From Brevibacillus sp. (lineage in GTDB: Bacteria; Bacillota; Bacilli; Brevibacillales; Brevibacillaceae): a stretch of DNA of 5,180 bases. Below, piece by piece: positions 1-5,180 of the stretch; positions within the stretch are counted from its first letter, which is position 1; every line of letters begins with the position of its first letter. A program made the position numbers and the translations under genes. The stretch is taken from NCBI GenBank assembly GCA_029240815.1, contig JARDZO010000370.1, forward strand, positions 1 through 5,180, written 5' to 3'. The notes beneath the pieces are model-generated. The model was not told the origin of the DNA. It worked only from the letters and a program-made list of their open reading frames with translations, and made no database searches.

Positions 1-7
1 CGATACG

Positions 8-40
8 AAAGTGACCTTTTACCAGAAGGTCACTTTTTTT
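8..40 (+). terminator. Rho-independent terminator of an upstream gene
   Basis: An 11-bp perfect stem, AAAGTGACCTT (8-18) with AAGGTCACTTT (26-36), encloses a 7-nt loop and runs into a seven-T tract (34-40). This is a standard intrinsic terminator for a + strand gene lying left of the window. On the minus strand the tract after the stem is only three T, so + orientation is clearly preferred. It ends 17 bases before the sigma-54 motif, so rpoN probably begins a new transcription unit. Confidence 0.88.
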
Positions 41-57
41 CGCTTGATAATCAATTA

Positions 58-74
58 TTGGCAGGAAAATTGCA
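58..74 (+). promoter_or_regulatory. Sigma-54 (-24/-12) promoter upstream of rpoN
   Basis: The sequence TTGGCAGGAAAATTGCA matches the classical sigma-54 consensus TTGGCACG-N4-TTGCW at every highly conserved position. GG is at 60-61 (-25/-24) and GC at 72-73 (-13/-12), with exactly the required spacing. The only departure is G for C just after TGGCA. The predicted transcription start is near base 85, about 68 nt ahead of the rpoN ATG. The site sits between the upstream terminator and rpoN, so rpoN is its only obvious target. Sigma-54 promoters need an enhancer-binding activator. No activator site can be assigned here; only a short AT-rich dyad (ATAAT-CA-ATTAT, 47-58) touches the -24 element. 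The motif match is direct; function is inferred. Confidence 0.7.
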
Positions 75-152
75 AGAGAGAACGAATATAATGGCTATAT
101 AGAAGAGAGAGAACAGCAAGAGGAAGTGCGGGAGAGGAAAGGGGCGAGCTTC

Positions 153-1526
153 ATGAACATGGGACTGGGATTGTTTCAAGAACAGACGCTGAAGTTAGTG
201 ATGACGCCAGAGCTGCGTCAAGCGATTACCATATTGCAGTATTCCGCCATCGATCTGATTTCTTACTTGCAGGAACAGGCAAACGAGAACCCGGTCATCG
301 ATCTGGAAGCACCTCGTGAAATTGCCTCGGCCAAAGCGGAGAAGCCGACGCCAGAAATCGACTGGAAGGAAATCGTAGGGAATCGGGCATCTGGCGAGTA
401 CACTGCATCCAAAAATGAAAGCACTTACAATCCGCTTGATTATGTCCAGCAAGGTGCAGATACTTTGTATGAGCATCTGCTAAGCCAACTGGGGTATGTA
501 AAAGGATTTTCACCGCTGCAAAGAAAAATTGCGCTGTTTTTGATCGGGAACCTGGATGAAAAGGGCTATCTGGAAGTCACTCTTGAGGAAGCGGGCGAGA
601 AGCTGGGAGCCGAGCTGCTGGAAATGGAAGATGTGCTGTCCGTCCTGCAGCATTTTGACCCGGTTGGTGTAGCAGCGCGTAGTTTGGAAGAATGTTTGCT
701 GCTGCAGCTGGAGCATCTGGCACTCGATGATGAAAAGATCGTGCAAGTGGTACGCTTCCATCTGCAGGACCTGGCAGACAATCGCTACCAACGTATTGCG
801 GATAAAGTGGGATGTACTCCCCAGGATGTGCAGACGATGGCAGATCTGGTCCGTACCTTGAATCCACGTCCAGGAGCAGCGTATTCCCGTGCAGAGACGC
901 GGTATGTCATACCTGATGTGGCGGTAGAAAAAGTAGGGAACGAGTATGTGGTTCTGGTCAATGACATTGCCACGCCACGCTTGAAGATCAACAGCTTTTA
1001 CGAAAAAATGCTGAGCCAGCAAAAGAGTCAGGAAGAAGCGAAGCAATTCATCCATGAAAAGCTCAACGCTGCGATGTGGTTGGCGAAAAGCCTGGAGCAA
1101 CGCAGATTGACGCTGATGCGAGTGACACAGGCCATCGTGGAAATGCAGCAGGACTTTTTCGATCGCGGCGTCCATTATCTCAAGCCGATGACGCAAAAGG
1201 AAATCGCTGAACGGGTGAACCTGCACGAATCTACGATCAGCAGGGCAACAAGCAACAAATACGTCCAGACGCCACGGGGGATTTTCGAGCTGAAGTATTT
1301 CTTTACTTCTGCACTGTCCACCTCAAATGGAGAATCGACATCATCGGAGAGCGTCAAGCGCAGGATCAAGGCTCTGATCGAACAGGAGGATCGAAAAGCA
1401 CCGCTGTCTGATCAAAAGCTCGGAGAAATGCTGCAGAGTGAGGGTATTGAAATATCTCGCCGTACGGTTGCGAAATATCGGGAAGAAATGATGATTCCGT
1501 CCTCGGCGAAAAGAAAGAGGTTTTAG
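153..1526 (+). CDS. rpoN: RNA polymerase sigma-54 factor (RpoN/SigL)
   Basis: This 457-residue protein is an alternative sigma factor that directs RNA polymerase to -24/-12 promoters and needs ATP-driven activators to open them. In Bacilli (sigL) it serves amino-acid catabolism and sugar PTS operons. Residues 1-50 form the Gln- and Leu-rich activator-responsive region I. An acidic linker follows, then the core-binding domain (about 95-250, with GYLEVTLEEA and LNPRPGAAY). A helix-turn-helix lies at about 346-366 (MTQKEIAERVNLHESTISRA). The RpoN box SRRTVAKYR is at 435-443 (canonical ARRTVAKYR) and reads the -24 element. Full length for the family. The ATG at 153 is preferred because AAAGGGG (138-144) lies 8 nt upstream. 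An in-frame GTG at 126 would have its purine-rich SD almost touching it. The stop lies 3 nt before the glutaredoxin-like gene. A sigma-54 motif at 58-74 suggests autoregulation. Confidence 0.96.
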   Translation: MNMGLGLFQEQTLKLVMTPELRQAITILQYSAIDLISYLQEQANENPVIDLEAPREIASAKAEKPTPEIDWKEIVGNRASGEYTASKNESTYNPLDYVQQGADTLYEHLLSQLGYVKGFSPLQRKIALFLIGNLDEKGYLEVTLEEAGEKLGAELLEMEDVLSVLQHFDPVGVAARSLEECLLLQLEHLALDDEKIVQVVRFHLQDLADNRYQRIADKVGCTPQDVQTMADLVRTLNPRPGAAYSRAETRYVIPDVAVEKVGNEYVVLVNDIATPRLKINSFYEKMLSQQKSQEEAKQFIHEKLNAAMWLAKSLEQRRLTLMRVTQAIVEMQQDFFDRGVHYLKPMTQKEIAERVNLHESTISRATSNKYVQTPRGIFELKYFFTSALSTSNGESTSSESVKRRIKALIEQEDRKAPLSDQKLGEMLQSEGIEISRRTVAKYREEMMIPSSAKRKRF

Positions 1527-1529
1527 TGG

Positions 1530-1802
1530 TTGGGAAACGAAAGTGCGTTTGAATTAGTCCTCTATGGAAGGAAAAAATGTCATCTGTGCGACGAGGTGGA
1601 GCTCACGATTCGCGCTTTGGCGGAGGAGTTTCCTCTTCGTCTGCAGATGGTCGATATCGAGAGCGATCCTTCTCTTCACGAGGAAATGATGCTGATCATT
1701 CCAGTGGTGGAGATCGACGGAGAAATCGTGTTTCGCTCCATTTCGCACGTAGTTGGGTTCCAGGAGCTGAGACAAGAGCTGATGAACCGGACAAACGGGT
1801 AA
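1530..1802 (+). CDS. Glutaredoxin-like thiol-disulfide protein
   Basis: A 90-residue cytosolic protein of the thioredoxin fold, of the small glutaredoxin-like (DUF836-type) family. It begins with a beta strand (FELVLYGRK) followed by the redox motif C17-H-L-C20. IIP58VVEIDG supplies the cis-proline that faces the active site, and a final helix closes the fold. Expected role is dithiol exchange; the physiological substrate is unknown. The start is a TTG at 1530, three bases after the rpoN stop, with SD AAAGAGG (1514-1520, inside the last rpoN codons) 9 nt upstream. No in-frame ATG lies near the N-terminus, so the TTG is well supported. The tight spacing implies co-transcription and probably translational coupling with rpoN. 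From memory, a glutaredoxin-family gene between rpoN and cggR also occurs in other Bacillales. Its functional link to either neighbour is not known to me. Confidence 0.88.
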   Translation: MGNESAFELVLYGRKKCHLCDEVELTIRALAEEFPLRLQMVDIESDPSLHEEMMLIIPVVEIDGEIVFRSISHVVGFQELRQELMNRTNG

Positions 1803-1809
1803 GCACTCT

Positions 1810-1823
1810 CCCCTGGCCAGGGG
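1810..1823. repeat. Perfect 14-bp GC-rich palindrome after the glutaredoxin-like gene
   Basis: CCCCTGGCCAGGGG is a perfect inverted repeat that begins 8 nt past the TAA of the glutaredoxin-like gene. A competing stem, CTCCCC (1808-1813) with GGGGAG (1827-1832), overlaps it. No T tract follows closely, so it does not look like a standard intrinsic terminator. It could be an RNA 3'-end hairpin for the rpoN transcript or a dimeric protein site just ahead of the cggR promoter. Function is unassigned. Confidence 0.6.
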
Positions 1824-1835
1824 CACGGGGAGGTC

Positions 1836-1864
1836 TTGCAAGTTTCTTACAGATATGCTACATT
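1836..1864 (+). promoter_or_regulatory. Predicted sigma-A promoter of cggR (extended -10)
   Basis: The -35 candidate TTGCAA (1836-1841) is followed by a 17-bp spacer and the -10 candidate TACATT (1859-1864). A TG at 1856-1857 forms an extended -10 (TGC-TACATT), which can compensate for 4/6 matches in each hexamer. The predicted start is near 1871, about 30 nt before the CggR operator, giving a leader of about 116 nt. As I recall, the B. subtilis operator likewise lies downstream of the start site, which supports the placement. A weak dyad CTACA (1858-1862)/TGTAG (1870-1874) overlaps the -10. Confidence 0.5.
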
Positions 1865-1900
1865 CGTGTTGTAGTGAAGTTTTCTTTTTTTTGCACTGAC

Positions 1901-1939
1901 CGGGACAAAAAATGTATATAGAGGGACAAAAAAAGTCCC
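1901..1939 (+). promoter_or_regulatory. CggR operator (two GGGAC-type half-operators)
   Basis: The recalled B. subtilis CggR operator is CGGGAC-N6-TGTC repeated with a 20-bp period. Here the first unit is CGGGAC (1901-1906), six A, then TGTA (1913-1916). The second is AGGGAC (1922-1927), six A, then AGTC (1934-1937). The period is 21 bp, one more than the recalled consensus. The second unit is also a perfect palindrome, GGGAC-A7-GTCCC (1923-1939), able to form an RNA hairpin. Position between promoter and cggR start fits repression as a block to initiation or elongation, relieved by fructose-1,6-bisphosphate. The operator overlaps the in-frame ATG at 1912, which argues that the real cggR start is at 1987. 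Confidence 0.75.
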
Positions 1940-1986
1940 GATCTAAAATCCGAATCACACATCTACTCAAACGAGGAAGAAGGTAC

Positions 1987-3006
1987 ATGCGCCGATTACT
2001 GGAGTTGCAACAAAAGCTAGTACCCGACCTGATTCACGTGTTGCGTGAGCGATACATGCTACTGCGCTCGATCTACCATCTGCAGCCGATCGGACGCAGG
2101 GGATTGGCTCAAGCCATGGATACCACCGAGCGGATTTTGCGAGCGGAGGTAGACCTGTTAAAGGAAACAGGGCTGCTGCATGTGACCGCAGCTGGCATGA
2201 GTCTCAGTGACGAGGGGATTCGCGTGCTGGATGATATGGAGCCTTTGGTAGGCGAATTGTTTGGCCTGACAGATCTGGCTGAACGCCTGCGACAAAAGCT
2301 CGGCATCGCGGAGGTCATCGTCGTTCAGGGCAATGCTGATCAATCACCGTGGGTCAAAGAAGAGCTGGGACGCGTAGGGGCACGTGTCCTCAAGCAGGTC
2401 GTACAAGAAGGCGACATCGTCGCTGTGACAGGAGGCTCTTCTATCGCTAGTGTAGCCAAACATCTGTCGCCCTCTGCTGCATTTCGCACCGTACAATTTG
2501 TACCTGCGCGTGGTGGATTGGGAGAACGAGTGGAGCTGCAGGCCAACACGCTTGCCTCCGCAATGGCTGCCAAGACGGGTGCTTCCTACCGCCTGCTACA
2601 CGTTCCGGATCGTCTCCATCCAGAAGCCTTGCAGACATTGGTCAAGGAGCCGCAAGTACAGGATGTCCTCACGCTCCTGCGGGACACACGCATTGTCTTG
2701 CACGGCATCGGTGATGCGATCACGATGGCGAGAAGGCGTAACTACTCTGAAGAAGAGCTCCAGGAGCTCGATGCTACAGGGGCAGTATCCGAAGCTTTTG
2801 GTTACTACTTTAATGAAGCAGGAGAAACGGTCCATCGCATGCCGACCATCGGCTTGCAGCTAGAAGAAGTGCATAAAGCGGAAACGGTGCTCTCCATCGC
2901 GGGGGGCGAGAGCAAAGCAAAAGCGATTCTTTCCTTTGCTAAGCAGTCTTGTCAGAATGTACTAATCACAGATGAAGGGGCTGCCCGGTCTCTGTTGGCC
3001 AGATGA
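1987..3006 (+). CDS. cggR: Central glycolytic genes regulator CggR (SorC/DeoR family)
   Basis: A 339-residue cytosolic repressor, matching the roughly 340-residue B. subtilis CggR. It is expected to bind the operator at 1901-1939 and to release it when fructose-1,6-bisphosphate accumulates. The N-terminal winged helix-turn-helix covers about 20-85 (PIGRRGLAQAMDTTERILRA, 34-53). The rest is the sugar-phosphate-binding domain: VTGGSSIASVA (147-157), FVPARGGLGE (171-180), HGIGDA (239-244), FGYYFN (271-276), AGGESKAKAI (305-314) and TDEGAA (328-333). All are typical CggR landmarks. The ATG at 1987 gives the family N-terminus (MRRLLELQQKLVPDL) and has a purine-rich GAGGAAGAAGG just upstream. The in-frame ATG at 1912 would add 25 basic residues encoded by the operator and is rejected. 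The stop TGA overlaps the ATG of a 50-codon ORF. gapA and pgk follow. Confidence 0.95.
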   Translation: MRRLLELQQKLVPDLIHVLRERYMLLRSIYHLQPIGRRGLAQAMDTTERILRAEVDLLKETGLLHVTAAGMSLSDEGIRVLDDMEPLVGELFGLTDLAERLRQKLGIAEVIVVQGNADQSPWVKEELGRVGARVLKQVVQEGDIVAVTGGSSIASVAKHLSPSAAFRTVQFVPARGGLGERVELQANTLASAMAAKTGASYRLLHVPDRLHPEALQTLVKEPQVQDVLTLLRDTRIVLHGIGDAITMARRRNYSEEELQELDATGAVSEAFGYYFNEAGETVHRMPTIGLQLEEVHKAETVLSIAGGESKAKAILSFAKQSCQNVLITDEGAARSLLAR

Positions 3007-3155
3007 CTGTAAGTAGGAAGAATGCTGGTATCGTGCTCAGCTTGACGATCGGATTTCCGCTCGCGCTGGGGATTGTTTTCGCGATCTTGGTCACACTGGT
3101 AAGTGTAAAAAGACTCGGATATTCTTGGAAGCAGCCATTCGCATTTGAGGCGTAA
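3003..3155 (+). CDS. Putative small single-pass membrane protein (50 aa)
   Basis: An ORF of 50 codons starts at an ATG overlapping the cggR stop (ATGA) and ends at TAA 3153-3155. The product begins with a short basic stretch, MTVSRKN. One strongly hydrophobic segment follows at about residues 9-35 (GIVLSLTIGFPLALGIVF and on), then a polar tail KRLGYSWKQPFAFEA. This reads as a single transmembrane helix with basic residues on both sides; orientation is unclear. No good SD precedes the ATG, so expression would depend on coupling to cggR. I do not recognise the family. The stop is 100 nt before gapA, and the ORF fills most of an otherwise empty 249-nt gap. The overlap and clean membrane profile favour a real gene, but chance or a regulatory leader ORF remains possible. 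Confidence 0.5.
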   Translation: MTVSRKNAGIVLSLTIGFPLALGIVFAILVTLVSVKRLGYSWKQPFAFEA

Positions 3156-3180
3156 CATACTGTTGTCGATTGTCACGATT

Positions 3181-3214
3181 ATCTCCTCCCGTACCTTTTC
3201 GACGGAAGGGGGAT
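3181..3214 (+). promoter_or_regulatory. Stem-loop in the gapA leader with anti-Shine-Dalgarno arm
   Basis: The outer stem ATCTCCT (3181-3187) pairs with GGGGGAT (3208-3214), seven pairs including two G-U. A small internal loop and the inner stem CCGT (3189-3192)/ACGG (3202-3205) close a 9-nt loop. The 5' arm is also complementary to AGGAGGT (3243-3249), the gapA ribosome binding site, again seven pairs with one G-U. Hairpin formation would therefore leave the gapA site free. B. subtilis processes cggR-gapA mRNA near the cggR 3' end and leaves a stable gapA message, so a stabilising 5' hairpin here is plausible. Structure is hand-folded. Confidence 0.4.
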
Positions 3215-3240
3215 TACTTACTAATAAAAAAGCGATATAA

Positions 3241-4260
<1,020 letters not shown>

Positions 4261-4286
4261 CACGTAAAATAGAACTGTTGTGGAAA

Positions 4287-4310
4287 AAAAGGGAGAGCAA
4301 TCTCCCTTTT
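4287..4310 (+). terminator. Hairpin between gapA and pgk, probable partial terminator
   Basis: AAAAGGGAGA (4287-4296) and TCTCCCTTTT (4301-4310) form a perfect 10-bp stem around a GCAA tetraloop. On the + strand the T tract is only four T, followed by CCC, so termination should be inefficient. This fits partial readthrough from gapA into pgk, giving more gapA mRNA than pgk mRNA, as recalled for B. subtilis. On the minus strand the stem is followed by seven T, a better tract, but no minus-strand gene is evident. The hairpin could also mark an mRNA end. Confidence 0.6.
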
Positions 4311-4359
4311 CCCATATCTTTTTTCCGAATAAAAAGCCAATGATTTGGGAGGATCGTTC

Positions 4360-5180
4360 ATGAACAAGAAATCTATCCGCGATGTTGAGCTGGCAGGCAA
4401 ACGCGTTTTCTGCCGAGTCGACTTCAACGTGCCAATGCAGGACGGGATGATCACCGATGATACGCGCATCCGTGCTGCCGTGCCGACCATTCGATTCCTG
4501 GTGGAAGCAGGGGCAAAAGTAATCCTGGCAAGCCATTTTGGCCGTCCTAAAGGGCAAGTAGTGGAAGAGATGCGTCTGACCCCGGTCGCTGCCCATTACT
4601 CTTTTGGGGAAAGACGTACAGAAGCTGGATGACTCCATCGGAGCAGAAGTGGAAGCAGCTGTTCAGCAAATGGAAGCAGGAGACGTCATTCTGTTGGAAA
4701 ACGTACGCTTCCACGCAGGGGAAGAAAAGAACGATCCGGAAATTGCAAAAAGCTTTGCAGCGCTTGCTGATCTGTTTGTAAACGACGCGTTTGGTACCGC
4801 ACACCGCGCCCATGCTTCTACAGCAGGGATCGCAAATTACATACCGGCTGTAGCAGGCCTATTGATGGAAAAGGAAATCCGCTTTATGGGTGGAGCTCTT
4901 TCTCGTCCAGAGCGTCCGTTTACGGCGATTGTTGGCGGAGCAAAGGTGAAAGATAAAATTGCTGTCATCGAAAATCTGTTGACCAAGGTCGATCATTTGA
5001 TTATCGGCGGCGGCATGGCGAATACGTTTTTGAAAGCACAGGGCTATGGAATCGGTGCTTCTTTGTGTGAAGACGATAAGCTGGATCTGGCTCGCACGCT
5101 GATGGCACAGGCAAAAGAACGCAATGTGTCTTTGCTCATGCCAGTAGATGTGGTAGTCGCTGACCGTTTTGCAGCCGATG
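4360..5180 (+). pseudogene. pgk: Phosphoglycerate kinase gene, frameshifted and cut by window end
   Basis: Phosphoglycerate kinase transfers phosphate from 1,3-bisphosphoglycerate to ADP. The ATG at 4360 has SD GGGAGG (4347-4352) 7 nt upstream; an in-frame TTG at 4345 precedes that SD and is rejected. The first frame encodes RVDFNVP (residues 19-25), TDDTRIRA and SHFGRPKG (58-65), then leaves homology after LTPVAA and stops at TGA 4630-4632. Homology resumes in the +1 frame from 4601 (LLGKDVQKL) and stays open to the window edge. That frame has [21 protein letters not shown] (from 4778), [14 protein letters not shown] and [10 protein letters not shown]. The family usually has four residues (like RLSE) between AA and LLGK; here only 7 nt fill that place, a net loss of 5. 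The first frame alone would make 90 residues of a roughly 394-residue enzyme. Flanking sequence shows no decay, so a sequencing error or recent mutation is likely. Confidence 0.85.

Noticed and set aside
101..147. Purine-rich stretch in the rpoN leader
   Set aside because: Mostly GA repeats leading into the SD; no clear repeat unit, dyad or known element beyond the ribosome binding site.
126..152. GTG start for rpoN nine codons upstream of the ATG at 153
   Set aside because: Its only SD-like sequence (AGAGGA) nearly touches the GTG, the added residues (MRERKGASF) are not family-like, and AAAGGGG is well placed for the ATG at 153.
510..1226. Minus-strand ORF (238 codons) opposite rpoN
   Set aside because: It is rich in His, Gln, Leu and Cys, with no domain, no promoter and no SD seen; it is a shadow of the rpoN codons.
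1577..1921. Plus-strand ORF overlapping the glutaredoxin-like gene
   Set aside because: It is rich in Ser, Arg and Gly, typical of an off-frame reading of a real gene, and it runs through the cggR promoter and operator.
1912..1986. N-terminal extension of CggR from the ATG at 1912
   Set aside because: The extension is encoded by operator sequence, lacks a ribosome binding site and makes the protein longer than B. subtilis CggR; the ATG at 1987 gives the expected N-terminus.
2680..2697. CGGGAC-N8-TGTC inside cggR resembling a CggR half-operator
   Set aside because: The spacer is 8 instead of 6, it has no partner unit, and it encodes conserved-looking CggR residues; probably chance.
3170..3197. 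Possible gapA-specific promoter with -35 TTGTCA (3170-3175)
   Set aside because: The -35 is good (5/6), but the only suitably spaced -10 is TACCTT (3192-3197), which matches just 3/6 and lies in the predicted stem-loop.

Overview
The window looks like chromosomal core DNA of a Firmicute of the Bacillales, most like Brevibacillus or a related Paenibacillaceae-type bacterium. This rests on the gene content (a SigL-type sigma-54, CggR, glycolytic GapA, Pgk), the strong purine-rich ribosome binding sites, one TTG start and protein similarity recalled from memory. No database search was possible. All genes lie on the + strand, and there are no transposons, tRNAs, rRNAs or CRISPR arrays.

Layout. 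Bases 1-40 hold the intrinsic terminator of an upstream gene outside the window. Bases 41-152 are the leader of rpoN (sigL) and contain a nearly perfect -24/-12 sigma-54 promoter motif at 58-74. rpoN follows at 153-1526. A small glutaredoxin-like protein (1530-1802) starts at a TTG three bases after the rpoN stop. Bases 1803-1986 hold a perfect 14-bp GC-rich palindrome, an extended -10 promoter and a two-part CggR-type operator downstream of the predicted start site. Next come cggR (1987-3006), a previously unlisted 50-codon membrane ORF overlapping the cggR stop (3003-3155), a structured leader, gapA (3256-4260), an inter-gene hairpin and the beginning of pgk (from 4360, running off the window).

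How the genes work together. CggR is the repressor of the central glycolytic genes and is relieved by fructose-1,6-bisphosphate. GapA and Pgk catalyse successive steps, from glyceraldehyde-3-phosphate to 1,3-bisphosphoglycerate to 3-phosphoglycerate. tpiA, pgm and eno would be expected past the right edge. rpoN and the glutaredoxin-like gene form a separate, tightly coupled upstream pair.

Most notable points. (1) A sigma-54 promoter motif directly in front of the sigma-54 gene suggests autoregulation. (2) The pgk reading frame is broken near codon 80, best explained by loss of 5 nt; this is surprising in a central metabolic gene. (3) A short transmembrane ORF with an ATGA overlap lies between cggR and gapA. 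(4) The gapA leader can form two mutually exclusive pairings, one of which covers the gapA ribosome binding site.
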